Source: JBJHAX01 sp050480705
GTDB taxonomy: Bacteria > Actinomycetota > Nitriliruptoria > Nitriliruptorales > Nitriliruptoraceae
Direction: 5' to 3'
DNA length: 64,000 bases
Assembly (NCBI GenBank): GCA_050480705.1
Contig: JBJHAX010000001.1
Span: 124,001-188,000, forward strand
Numbering within the stretch: the first letter of the stretch is position 1; the number at the start of each line of letters is the position of its first letter. The notes beneath the pieces were generated by a model that had not been told where the DNA came from, ran no database searches, and saw nothing but the letters and a program-made list of their open reading frames with translations. Of the stretch, positions 1 through 9,841 are shown piece by piece. The position numbers and the translations under genes were made by a program.

Positions 1-10
1 ATGCCTGAGG

Positions 11-388
11 TCAGCCGCCGTCGCCGGTCTCCGGGAACTCCACCGTTGCGTGACGTGGACATCGCCGGGCGATTGCTGCCGAGCTCACGTGGTCGAACGG
101 GCATCCCCACACGCTTCGGCGCCACGCCCCCAACACCAGCCATGCGATCGTGAGCAGCCATACGACGGTCACGACGAACCCGATGACGAGCCCTGCGGTG
201 GACAAGCGCACGTCGATGCGCACAAGGGCGATGACCAGCACGACGAACTGGATCGTGGTGACGATGGTGAGCGCGCTGGCCAGTGCAACCCACGCACCGT
301 CACGAAACCGAGCAGGTGGACGCGGTCCCTGCGAGCGAGGGTCGCCGGGACGTGGCGCGTCGGACGTCCCTGTGGATCCGTCGGGCAC
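11..388 (-). CDS. Small two-TM membrane protein, unknown function
   Basis: Hypothetical 125-residue protein with a GTG start. The first 28 residues are Pro/Gly/Arg-rich and polar. Two hydrophobic helices follow, at about residues 33-57 and 65-88, joined by a short polar turn. The C-terminal tail carries two cysteines (WGCPFD and RRCPRH, about 18 residues apart) that could form a redox or metal pair. It is divergent from lepA across roughly 260 bp. I recognise no family. The membrane-helix pattern and third-position G/C bias favour a real gene, but the ribosome-binding site is weak and overlapping plus-strand ORFs exist. Confidence 0.55.
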   Translation of the reverse strand: MPDGSTGTSDAPRPGDPRSQGPRPPARFRDGAWVALASALTIVTTIQFVVLVIALVRIDVRLSTAGLVIGFVVTVVWLLTIAWLVLGAWRRSVWGCPFDHVSSAAIARRCPRHATVEFPETGDGG

Positions 389-649
389 GTGGCGTTCCGT
401 TCATGCCGTGCGGTGCGTCTCGGGTCGCGGTCACCCTACGGGTCGTGACGAGGCAGTGTGGGCGTCGGGCGCACGTCGGCCGTCGGTGTCGACAGGATCC
501 GTGCACACCTGCCCCATACGCTGTTGTCGCATCTCGCCACGATGCCGCACGCTGGGCACGTACGGCCGGACCGTAGACTCCTTCACCCAGCGGCGGACGT
601 GCGCGCATCCACGACTTCACGATTCGCCCGTCGCATCGGCGAGGACCAC

Positions 650-2511
<1,862 letters not shown>

Positions 2512-2515
<4 letters not shown>

Positions 2516-3225
2516 ACGACGGCGCGGCCGGTGGTGACGAAGCCGGCGACACGACGCCGTCGGCGCCGCCGCCACCTCCGCCGAGCGGGCCTTGCTACGG
2601 CGGTGCGCCGCCCGAGGCGACGCCGCCGCCGTCCGGCCCCGACGGTTCTGGCCTCGCCGACACGCCCGCACGTCACGAGCGTGGCGCCGTCGACCATGCG
2701 GCAGCGATCCCGGAGGGATCGAGCGCCGACCTGTGGGCATTCGCCTTCGATTCGCCCCTTCGCGCCCAAGAGGCATTGTTGGCTGCGTTGCGGATGGTGT
2801 CGCGCAAGCATCTCGAACTCGAGGACTCGGCCATCGTCGCCAAAATCCGCGGCCGGGTACGCATCACCCAGACACGTGCGGTGACCCCAGCGCAGGGAGC
2901 GGTCGGCGGTGCCTGGCTCGGCATCCTCATCGGCTTGTTCCTCGGGCCCGGCGGCCCGATCATCGGCGCGGTACTCGGGGCGGTGACCGGAGGCCTGTTA
3001 GCCAAGCTGCGCAACGCCGGAATCGACGACAACGAGATGAAACGCATGGGGGATGGCCTTCGCGACGACGAGGCGGCGCTGTTCCTCCTCGTCGAGAACT
3101 GCCACCGCATGAGAGCGCTGCAGGAAGTGTCGCGATTCCCGGGTCGTGTGCTGGCGAGCTCCGCCGACCCCGAGCTCGTCGACACGGTGCGTGCACGTCT
3201 CGCCGTCGATCCGTGGGACGGGTGA
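2512..3225 (+). CDS. DUF1269-family membrane protein
   Basis: 237-residue protein whose GTG start overlaps the lepA stop (GTGA), with a strong GGGAGGGGG ribosome-binding site, so it is translationally coupled to lepA. The first 60 residues are Pro/Gly-rich and look disordered. From about residue 75 it follows the DUF1269 pattern: a ferredoxin-like start (AFDSPLRAQEALLAAL), then leucine-rich LEDSAIV, then a Gly-rich hydrophobic hairpin (GGAWLGILIGLFLGPGG...GAVLGAVTGGLL), and a tail with ALFLLVENC. The hairpin probably inserts in or associates with the membrane. Biochemical role is unknown for the family. Being coupled between lepA and hemW says little about function. Confidence 0.85.
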
Positions 3226-4437
3226 TTGCCCGTGCCGGCTGACGACACGGCCTGGCTGACCGACCCCGTCGAATGCGGCCGCGCCGCCGGGTTCGGCATC
3301 TATCTCCACGTGCCGTTCTGTTCGCACCGCTGTGGCTACTGCGACTTCGCGACCACAGCTGTCGACAGCGCACACGACGCCGCATCTCGCGGCGGGCTCT
3401 TCGACACCTACACCGATGCGTTGATCGCTGATCTGCGGACTCAGGTGTCCGGCTGGGGCGAATTGCCCGTCGTCACCTCGGTGTTCGTCGGCGGTGGCAC
3501 GCCGTCACTTCTCGGAGGTCGACGCCTGGCGAGGGTCCTCGAAGCGGTCATGTCCGAGACCGATCTGGCCACTGATGCGGAGGTGACGGTCGAGTGCAAC
3601 CCGGAGTCGTCGTCGGTGGCGTTGTTCGAACAACTGGTGGCTGCGGGGGTGACGCGCGTGTCGATGGGTGCGCAGTCGTTCACACCGGATGTGCTGACCA
3701 CGCTGGAGCGTGGCCACGACGTCACCCGGCCGTTGCGTGCCGTCGGCGAGGCACGAAACGCAGGTATCGCGCAGTTGAACCTCGATCTCATCTACGGAAC
3801 CCCGGGCGAACGGGATGCCGATTGGGCCGAGACGCTCGCGATCGCCGCCACGGCAGCCGTGGATCACCTGTCCGCCTACGCCCTGACGATCCATGCCAAC
3901 ACGCCGTTCGGCGGGGCGGTCGCCCGTGGCACGATGCCTGCGATCGACGACGACGCGCAGCGGGCTCGCTTCGACATCGCGTCCTCGACGCTGGAATCCG
4001 CCGGATTCGAACACTACGAAGTGTCCAACTTCGCGCGGGGAACACGCCGCCGGTCGCGGCACAACCTGCTGTACTGGCGTCACGGCGACTACCTCGGGGC
4101 GGGCGTGGGCGCCCACGGCCACCATGACGGCACACGCCGGTGGACGACGCGTTCGACCGACCGCTATCTGCGCGCCTACGCCGATGGAGGCTCGCCCGAG
4201 GCCGGCCGTGAACGACTCACGATCGCCGAACGTGCCGTCGAGCGACTGATGCTCGGTCTGCGCGTCCGTGAAGGGCTGCATCCTCAGGACGTACCGCCGC
4301 TCGAGCCCATGGCGATCGAGGACGCGCTCGACCGCGGCCTCGTCGAGTTCGCATGCGGCCGGCTGCGTTCGACGCCGCAGGGATGGTTCCTGCTCGACGA
4401 GTCGGTCACGTTGCTCGCGCCGGCGGGCGACGCGTGA
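3226..4437 (+). CDS. hemW: HemW-like radical SAM heme chaperone
   Basis: 403-residue radical SAM protein. The cluster motif is CSHRCGYC in the HVPFCxxxCxYCDF context typical of HemW. Other family blocks are FVGGGTPSLL, ECNPES, RVSMGAQSF, NLDLIYGTPG and the HNLLYWR motif shared by HemW proteins. These proteins resemble coproporphyrinogen dehydrogenase HemN, but HemW is thought to bind and deliver heme rather than oxidise coproporphyrinogen. Start: TTG at 3226 directly after the preceding stop; GTG at 3232 is an in-frame alternative. The lepA-hemW neighbourhood is common in actinobacteria, where hrcA and dnaJ usually follow immediately. Here about 32 kb separates them. Confidence 0.93.
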   Translation: MPVPADDTAWLTDPVECGRAAGFGIYLHVPFCSHRCGYCDFATTAVDSAHDAASRGGLFDTYTDALIADLRTQVSGWGELPVVTSVFVGGGTPSLLGGRRLARVLEAVMSETDLATDAEVTVECNPESSSVALFEQLVAAGVTRVSMGAQSFTPDVLTTLERGHDVTRPLRAVGEARNAGIAQLNLDLIYGTPGERDADWAETLAIAATAAVDHLSAYALTIHANTPFGGAVARGTMPAIDDDAQRARFDIASSTLESAGFEHYEVSNFARGTRRRSRHNLLYWRHGDYLGAGVGAHGHHDGTRRWTTRSTDRYLRAYADGGSPEAGRERLTIAERAVERLMLGLRVREGLHPQDVPPLEPMAIEDALDRGLVEFACGRLRSTPQGWFLLDESVTLLAPAGDA

Positions 4438-4443
4438 GCCGCC

Positions 4444-4905
4444 TCACCGGGTCTCGAAGGTTCCGATGACGCGGTTCTGCTCGATCACGGCATCGCCCCA
4501 GCCGTCGATGAACTCGCGCCGGTCCGGCTCGCCGTCGACCCCTCGCGACAGTGCGTACACCCAGAAGTAGTAGTGGTGGACGCCGTGCCCGGCGGGTGGT
4601 TGCGGGCCGCCGTAGCCCGATTCGCCGAAGCCGTTGAGCCCGGGCCGGAACCTCTCGTCGGCGTCCGGACCGATCTCGGTCGTGTCCGCCGGGATGCCGT
4701 ACAGCGTCCAGTGCGTGAACCCATCCGGCAGCGGGGCGTCGGGGTCGTGGCAGATGATCGCGAGTTCTGCGGTTCCGTCGGGCACGCCGCTGATCACCAG
4801 GCGGGGAGAGGCGTTGTCGTCGCTGTGGGTATAGCGGACGTCGAGCGGTCCGAGGTGATCGAAATCCGGGCTGCTGATCGCGAGGTCGCGGATGTTGAGG
4901 GCCAC
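4444..4905 (-). CDS. YbhB/YbcL-type PEBP (Raf kinase inhibitor-like) protein
   Basis: 153-residue phosphatidylethanolamine-binding-fold protein. Diagnostic blocks are SPRLVISGVPDGTAELAIICHDPDAP and THWTLYGIP, then a Gly-rich GYGGPQPP and HHYYFWVYAL, which together form the anion-binding pocket of the bacterial YbhB/YbcL group. The frame is open upstream to 5298, but the GTG at 4905 is preferred because an AGGACG ribosome-binding site sits about 6 bases before it and the family begins at this point. No signal peptide, so cytoplasmic. Ligand is unknown. It is convergent with hemW, with only 6 bases between the stops. Confidence 0.9.
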   Translation of the reverse strand: MALNIRDLAISSPDFDHLGPLDVRYTHSDDNASPRLVISGVPDGTAELAIICHDPDAPLPDGFTHWTLYGIPADTTEIGPDADERFRPGLNGFGESGYGGPQPPAGHGVHHYYFWVYALSRGVDGEPDRREFIDGWGDAVIEQNRVIGTFETR

Positions 4906-5116
4906 GGTTCGTCCTGTTCGTCGGCTTGCTGACACCAGGCCGCACCCTACGGCCGTGCGGGCCGGCGCGACAACCGTCGAGGCGCCAAGTCTGTCCACAG
5001 TGGCTGGGCACACGGCAGACGCAGGGTGCGCGCCACAAGTAGGCTCGCTCGCGTCGCAGCGCAGTTCGCTCCAGGCTGGTTCGACGTGCGGCTTGGGCGG
5101 AGACGGGGGACGGGGC

Positions 5117-6010
5117 ATGCACGTTTCGTGGCGCGTGGTCGTCATCGTCGGCGTCTGTGCGGCCGGGGCGCTGCTCGCGTCGGCGGCCGCGTCGGCCGAC
5201 CCGGACTGCGACGAGATCGACGATGACTGCGCTGAGGCGCGCATCGTCGACAATCGTGCCGTCGAAGCACGCGCGTTCGACTGGTCGTCGGTCAACACCG
5301 GCGAGGCGACGTCGTCGACATCGGCGTCGCCGGCGTGCAGCTACCAGTCGCTGACGTCGAGCGACCTCGCCGACTACTTCGACCAGGCGGTGCGCGCGAC
5401 CATTCCGACGGGAGCCCGGTTGTACCGGGTGACCTGCGACGACGGGATGTCGTGGCGCTACGGCTGGTGGGTTCCGGGTGGGTCGGCGAGTGCCTACGGC
5501 GCCTACCACGACGTGGTGCAGGAAGCGGTCGATCGGCTGGCTCCGCCACGCCCGCGCATGCTGCTCACCCCGCCGCACGATGCCCGCCACATCGTGGGCA
5601 TCCCGACCTGGCTGGCGGTCGACCGCGACGCCTGGTCGACGCACCGGATGACGGTGTCGGCCGGCGACGTCCACGTCGAGGTCCTGCTCGATCCGCTCGT
5701 CGTGAACTGGACGCTCGGTGACGGCGTCGAACGCTCGTGTACAGGGCCGGGACCGGTTTTCGATCCGGCGCGCGCCCATGACGCGCAGACCTCCGACTGC
5801 ACGCACACCTGGCTGGTTGCGCCGTCGGTCGCAGCTGGCCACCCGGAGCTGGTCACGTATTCGGTGACGGCGCGGATCCTCTACGAGGCGTCGTACATCC
5901 TCGACGTGGACGGCGCGAGCGCGTCCGGCGACCTCGGCCGCGTGGCGGGTCCCGTCGTGCGCCACGAGGTGGTTGTGCGCGACGTGCAGGCGGTGCGCAT
6001 TGCGCGCTGA
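5117..6010 (+). CDS. Secreted protein of unknown function
   Basis: 297-residue protein starting at the ATG at 5117 after a GGGGGACGGGG purine run. Residues 1-28 form a clear Sec signal peptide ending in an Ala-rich cleavage region (AASADP). The mature part begins with an acidic, cysteine-containing segment (DPDCDEIDDDC). The body has aromatic blocks (YRVTCDDGMSWRYGWWVPGG) and a late Cys pair (RSCTG and TSDCTHTW), probably disulfide-bonded. The second half resembles extracytoplasmic beta-sandwich proteins of streptomycetes with a CTHTW-type motif, but I cannot name a domain with confidence. It stands alone, divergent from the PEBP gene. Confidence 0.75.
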   Translation: MHVSWRVVVIVGVCAAGALLASAAASADPDCDEIDDDCAEARIVDNRAVEARAFDWSSVNTGEATSSTSASPACSYQSLTSSDLADYFDQAVRATIPTGARLYRVTCDDGMSWRYGWWVPGGSASAYGAYHDVVQEAVDRLAPPRPRMLLTPPHDARHIVGIPTWLAVDRDAWSTHRMTVSAGDVHVEVLLDPLVVNWTLGDGVERSCTGPGPVFDPARAHDAQTSDCTHTWLVAPSVAAGHPELVTYSVTARILYEASYILDVDGASASGDLGRVAGPVVRHEVVVRDVQAVRIAR

Positions 6011-6225
6011 TCCGCTCGCAGGGGTGACGGCAACACGGTTGCGGATGCGTTGTGCGCTGGGCGGTCGCGCACGCGAACAGGACGCAGGTGCCGCTAGCGT
6101 TCTCCACGATGCGTTGACCGGGATGCTGCCGACAGCGGGCTGATCGCCAGCGGTTCGGCCGAGGGGTGTCCCAAGCGCCGTCGATGGTCGTCGGTGGTGC
6201 GGGACGTATCGGGTGAGGGGACATC

Positions 6226-6768
6226 ATGGTGACTCGATGTGTTCCGCGCGCTGTGGCTATCGCGCTGGCGGCGGCACTGGCCGTGTCATGTGCGAGCGAC
6301 GTTGAGGACCCGGCTGCCGAAGACGCGCGCGTCGAGGATCCGGCGGACGCCGCCGCCGACGATGTGGAGGCGCCCGACGTCGATCCGGCGGCGAGCGGTG
6401 ACGGTGACGCGTCAGCGGTCGCCGTGACATTGGCGGCGCCCGGTTCCATCACGGTGCCTGACGGCTTTCCGGCTGAGATGCCGCTTCCAGCCGAAGCGGT
6501 GTCGAGCGTGACCGAGGACGCCAGCGTCATCGGCGTCACGCTCAACCATCCTGGGGAATCGGCGGCGCTGATCGCCTTCTACGAGGAACAGCTTCCTGCG
6601 CACGGCTGGAGTTTCACCGACAGTCCGGTGGCGGTCGATAATCCGCAGATCACCGAGAACATGCGCTGGTGGGACGTCGATGGGCACGGGATGACCGGCT
6701 CGATCGTGATCAGCGATGAACTCGCGGGTCCGACGATGCGTGTCGTGATGATCATGATCGACCAGTGA
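6226..6768 (+). CDS. Secreted lipoprotein, unknown function
   Basis: 180-residue predicted lipoprotein with an ATG start after a GTGAGGGGAC ribosome-binding site. A short hydrophobic signal leads to a lipobox-like AVSC, with the lipidated Cys near residue 23. A strongly acidic Ala/Asp/Glu linker of about 45 residues follows, a typical wall-spanning spacer. The C-terminal globular part contains FPAEMPLP, then GVTLNHPGESAALIAFYEEQLPAHGW, a pattern seen in small secreted domains where a residue block is followed by a helix and a strand. No enzymatic motif visible. Convergent with the phosphofructokinase gene. Confidence 0.8.
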   Translation: MVTRCVPRAVAIALAAALAVSCASDVEDPAAEDARVEDPADAAADDVEAPDVDPAASGDGDASAVAVTLAAPGSITVPDGFPAEMPLPAEAVSSVTEDASVIGVTLNHPGESAALIAFYEEQLPAHGWSFTDSPVAVDNPQITENMRWWDVDGHGMTGSIVISDELAGPTMRVVMIMIDQ

Positions 6769-6803
6769 CGACGCTGGGCGAGCCGCAGGAATTGCGGAGC
6801 TGA

Positions 6804-7952
6804 TCAGTACAGAAACATCGGTTTGCCGGTCACCTGACGCACCTTCGGGCGGTAGGCGTCAGCGTCGTAGAGCGCGTCGACGTCGACCCGCTTGACCGCT
6901 TCGTCGACCATGTCGATCGGCACGCTCGTGTACGTCCCATTGCGCAATGCGACCATGCGCCCGCGGACGCCGTCGATCATCAGGTCGGCGGCCATCACCG
7001 CGAAATTGCGCGCCGCCATGAGATCCAGCGCGTCGGGCCGTCCGGAGCGCATCAGATACCCCAATGCCTGGCTGACGACGTCCTGACCGGTGAGATCCCG
7101 CAGCGTCAGTGCGGTGGCCTGCCCGACCCCGCTGAGCGCGCGGTCGCCCCCCGGATCCGCGCCCCCGAACAACGTCACGTCGCCGTCGACCGCGCTCGCA
7201 CCCTCCGAGATCGTGCACATCGCATAGCTCGACGGGTTGCGCCGCTTGTCCTCCATGAGCATCGCGGCCAGTCGCTCCGGATCGAACGGCACCTCCGGGA
7301 TCAGGGCACGATCGACGCTGGCCAGGTATGCCGCGACGAGCGAGGTTTCGCCGGTCAGCCGCCCGAACAGCTCGACGATCACGACGCGCTCGTGCGACCC
7401 GGCTGAGGTGCGCAGCTGGTGGATGAACTCGACGCTGCGTGTCACGGCCGTGGAGAAGCCGATGCAGTAGTCGGTGCCGTTGACGTCATTGTCCATCGTC
7501 TTGGGAACAGCGACGACGGGCACGCCTTCGCGATGCAGCCGTAAGGCGTATGCCAGCGTGTCGTCGCCGCCGATGGCCAGCAACGCGTCGAACTCGAGTG
7601 TGTCGATGACGTCGAGGACATGGTCGGTGAGGTCGTGGGGTCCTTGCGACGTCGCGCGTTCGGCAAGGAAGCGTGGAAGTTCGTTCGTGGTGACGCGTTC
7701 AGGGTTGGTTCTGGAGGTGTGCAGGAACGTGCCGCCGCTGCGGTCGATGGTGCGCACCATGTCAGGGTCGAGGTCGCGCAGGCACCGCTCGGCAGACGCT
7801 GGGTCGTCGGGGTCGAACTCGACCAGGCCGAGCCACCCGCGCCGTATGCCAATGACCTCGTGGCCGATATGCACGACCCGGTCCACGACCGCCTTGATGC
7901 ACGCGTTGAGCCCGGGGACGTCGCCTCCGCCGGTGAGGATGCCGATACGCAT
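6804..7952 (-). CDS. pfp: Phosphofructokinase, PPi-dependent type by active-site residues
   Basis: 382-residue PfkA-superfamily enzyme catalysing phosphorylation of fructose 6-phosphate in glycolysis. The N-terminal phosphoryl-donor loop GGGDVPGLN spans residues 8-16. The position that is Gly in ATP-dependent enzymes (GGDG) is Asp here (GGDD, residues 128-131), and PGTIDND is replaced by PKTMDND (Lys151). In this family that Asp/Lys pair is the accepted marker for pyrophosphate use, which would make the step reversible and ATP-sparing. The frame is open upstream, but the ATG at 7952 matches the family N-terminus (MRIGILTGGG). Donor specificity is inferred from residues only. Confidence 0.93.
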   Translation of the reverse strand: MRIGILTGGGDVPGLNACIKAVVDRVVHIGHEVIGIRRGWLGLVEFDPDDPASAERCLRDLDPDMVRTIDRSGGTFLHTSRTNPERVTTNELPRFLAERATSQGPHDLTDHVLDVIDTLEFDALLAIGGDDTLAYALRLHREGVPVVAVPKTMDNDVNGTDYCIGFSTAVTRSVEFIHQLRTSAGSHERVVIVELFGRLTGETSLVAAYLASVDRALIPEVPFDPERLAAMLMEDKRRNPSSYAMCTISEGASAVDGDVTLFGGADPGGDRALSGVGQATALTLRDLTGQDVVSQALGYLMRSGRPDALDLMAARNFAVMAADLMIDGVRGRMVALRNGTYTSVPIDMVDEAVKRVDVDALYDADAYRPKVRQVTGKPMFLY

Positions 7953-8175
7953 GTGGTGACCGTCCCCGGGCCACGTGTCGGCTGGTGGCCCCGTCGGCAC
8001 CCTACCTGGCAGGTGCGTGCCAACGAGGGACTGGGGAATGGACGCGCGAGCCGTGCGAGTCGCTGTTCGGGTCGTGTCGCCATCTGTGCCAGAACGCGTG
8101 GGGGACCGGGTACGGACGAACGACGTCGGGCACACGGTGGATCAAGCATCCATGCACGAATCGCCACCCGGCACA

Positions 8176-8690
8176 ACGAACGGCGCCCCAGCCACCCTTT
8201 CGGGCCGCTGGGGCGCCGCCTTGCGGTCGGCGTTCTCGGCGCCGGCCGCGCCGCTCGCGGTGCGGTTCCCCGAGGAACCCTCGCCGCGTGCGGCTCGGAC
8301 GACCGTCCGTCTGTGACCCGAAGGTCACCGCGGTGCGGCGTCCCGGTGAGCTCGTCGGCCGAAGCCGTCGTTCCCACCTGCACCATGGCCGCTACGGCGG
8401 TCGGTGCGACCAAGCACCAGGCGCAGTGGTGCCTCAGTCTGCGGCTGACCCCGAAGGATCTCCCACACCGGCACGTGCGTCCCGAAGGCCACTCGTTCCG
8501 TTGCGGTGGGCCTTGCGGCCCAGCCGCCTCGGCGTCGAGACCGTGGCCTCTCCGCCGCTCCGTGATGTCCTGCACCGGCTTCACGGAGGCCGGTCAGGGG
8601 TTCCGTAGTTCTTCCCGACCAGCGACTGCGACCGTACGCACCTCGGCGAGCCCCGTCTAGAGGCTTCCCACACTTCACAGTTTGTCCACC
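8176..8690 (-). ncRNA. Candidate structured non-coding RNA (orphan)
   Basis: This region lacks a convincing gene in any frame (no third-position G/C bias, no family match) but is packed with hairpins. Read on the minus strand, four have C(UUCG)G tetraloops: loops at plus positions 8319-8322 (six-pair stem), 8360-8363, 8452-8455 and 8483-8486. Two have GNRA loops: GCAA at 8513-8516 in a perfect five-pair stem, and GAAA at 8198-8201 inside the terminal hairpin. Two more perfect stems are at 8264-8279 and 8296-8309. G-U pairs in the 8447-8460 and 8477-8492 hairpins form only on the minus strand. I checked for RNase P, tmRNA, SRP RNA, 6S and common riboswitch signatures by eye and found none. The 5' end is approximate and no clear promoter is seen. 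Confidence 0.55.
8181..8218 (-). terminator. Strong terminator-like hairpin ending the candidate ncRNA
   Basis: A perfect 12-bp stem (CGGCGCCCCAGC at 8181-8192 with its complement at 8207-8218). On the minus strand the loop closes with CCC-GAAA-GGG. The following bases on that strand are only moderately T-rich (GTTCGTTGTG). It lies about 230 bp upstream of the phosphofructokinase start, so it would insulate pfp from transcription coming from the ncRNA. Confidence 0.6.
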
Positions 8691-8842
8691 GGAAATCCCC
8701 AGCTTTCCCCCAGGATTTGTGCTGGCAGGCGCGCACCCCGGACCGCGGGCCGCGCTCCGCGAGAGAGGGTGGATCATGGCGGTGCCGCCTCCTACCCTGC
8801 TGGCGATCCGCGCTATCCCACACGAAGTCCGAAGGGTTATTC

Positions 8843-9547
8843 GTGACACGCTCCTCGACCGGCCGCCGATTCTTCCGATTCGCCTCGCTGTACCTGGTGC
8901 TTGCCGTGACGTTGTCCGCCTGCCAGCGACTGCCGTTCGACCTGTTCGGCGACGGCGGTCTCGACGACATCGTCGAGGAGGTTGCTGACCCGTTCGCGGG
9001 CGACGCCGACACCGACGGAACCGACCCTGCCGACGACGCGCGTGAGGATCCGCCAGCGACAGAGGAACCCTCCGACGCCGACGGTGATCCGCGTGACACC
9101 ACCAGCGATGACCAGGTCGGCTGCGTGTACGAGGGCATTCCTGACGGCGATCCGATGGGCGAGGACGAATATCTCACGCGGACGGGCGACATCAACTACG
9201 AGCTCGAGATCCTCGTGATGGACATGGACGCCGAACTGGTCGAACTCGAAGAGGGCATGCACGACTGGCGCTCGCTGCTGACCGAGTTCGAAGAGTTCCA
9301 GATCCGATTCTCAGAGGTCACCGCAGGTGCCACGGGTATCGTCCCGCCGCCGGGTGCGGAGTCGTGGCATGATCAGCTCATGATGAGCTGGGTGGGGGTC
9401 TGCGACGCGATCGAGAACGGCATCGCGGGCACGCGCGACGGTGACGACGCCGCGTTCGAGGCATTCGTCGATGCCATGCGGGAGTTCCCGACGTTGTACA
9501 ACGAGCTGCACGCGAACATGATGGTCGGGCCGTTCGAGGACGGCTGA
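8843..9547 (+). CDS. Secreted lipoprotein, acidic linker plus helical domain
   Basis: 234-residue predicted lipoprotein. The GTG at 8843 has a GAAGGG ribosome-binding site 6 bases upstream; the frame is open to 8717 but the earlier part lacks a signal peptide and looks non-coding. The signal peptide (RRFFRFASLYLVLAVTLSAC) ends in a lipobox with Cys near residue 27. A very acidic Asp/Thr/Pro linker runs to about residue 90. The C-terminal part is mostly amphipathic helix (ELEILVMDMDAELVELEEG) with two cysteines (VGCVYEG, VGVCDAI). No known domain recognised. Confidence 0.8.
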   Translation: MTRSSTGRRFFRFASLYLVLAVTLSACQRLPFDLFGDGGLDDIVEEVADPFAGDADTDGTDPADDAREDPPATEEPSDADGDPRDTTSDDQVGCVYEGIPDGDPMGEDEYLTRTGDINYELEILVMDMDAELVELEEGMHDWRSLLTEFEEFQIRFSEVTAGATGIVPPPGAESWHDQLMMSWVGVCDAIENGIAGTRDGDDAAFEAFVDAMREFPTLYNELHANMMVGPFEDG

Positions 9548-9647
9548 CCGCGCACCGGCATCGGCGAGTGGCCTGCCGCACGCCGAGACGGGTGTGCGAC
9601 TGCACGGCGTCGTCGAGGCTGACGCGTCGGGAGAGGCACACGCTGAC

Positions 9648-9821
9648 GTGACCGTCCTGATCGCTCACCACGGTGTCGAGGCATTCATCCCCGCAATGCT
9701 TGCTGCGGGCCTCGTCACGTTGCATCTGAGCCGCGCGCGATGGGGCCTGTGGCGTGAACGGCGTCGTGGCGGTGGCCGGCCGGAGAACTCCGACCGGCCA
9801 CCCGAGGGCTGGACGCCCTGA
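9648..9821 (+). CDS. Possible small one-TM protein
   Basis: 57-residue candidate starting at a GTG. Its only feature is one hydrophobic stretch (about residues 10-27) followed by a basic Arg/Gly-rich tail. The 3' part of the frame lies on the strong hairpin at 9771-9802, which reduces confidence that the whole reading frame is genuine. Small single-helix proteins like this are common in actinobacterial genomes, but nothing in the context points to a role. Confidence 0.35.
   Translation: MTVLIAHHGVEAFIPAMLAAGLVTLHLSRARWGLWRERRRGGGRPENSDRPPEGWTP
9771..9802 (-). terminator. Long palindromic hairpin 3' of the AGCS transporter
   Basis: A nine-pair outer stem (GGTGGCCGG at 9771-9779 with 9794-9802) and a five-pair inner stem (CGGAG at 9781-9785 with 9788-9792) around an AA loop form an almost unbroken palindrome. 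It starts 40 bp beyond the stop of the minus-strand transporter gene. There is no T tract, as is usual in GC-rich actinobacteria. It could also end transcripts from the plus side. Confidence 0.6.
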
Positions 9822-9841
9822 TCAGGACCTGACCGACACAA

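Noticed and set aside
458..649. N-terminal extension of LepA
   Set aside because: Arg/His-rich low-complexity residues before the conserved start; family length and a ribosome-binding site favour 650.
4406..5965. 519-residue minus-strand frame
   Set aside because: Arg-rich composition, antisense to the PEBP gene region and the secreted protein; shadow frame.
7620..8660. 346-residue plus-strand frame
   Set aside because: Antisense to the phosphofructokinase gene and the structured RNA; a shadow caused by high GC.
8176..8690. RNase P RNA or tmRNA
   Set aside because: Neither GAGGAAAGTCC-like nor ACAGAA core of RNase P, nor tRNA-like ends or tag frame of tmRNA, could be found on either strand.
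8325..8849. 174-residue minus-strand frame over the candidate ncRNA
   Set aside because: No third-position G/C bias, no family match, and it covers dense hairpins; overlapping frames on both strands are equally open.
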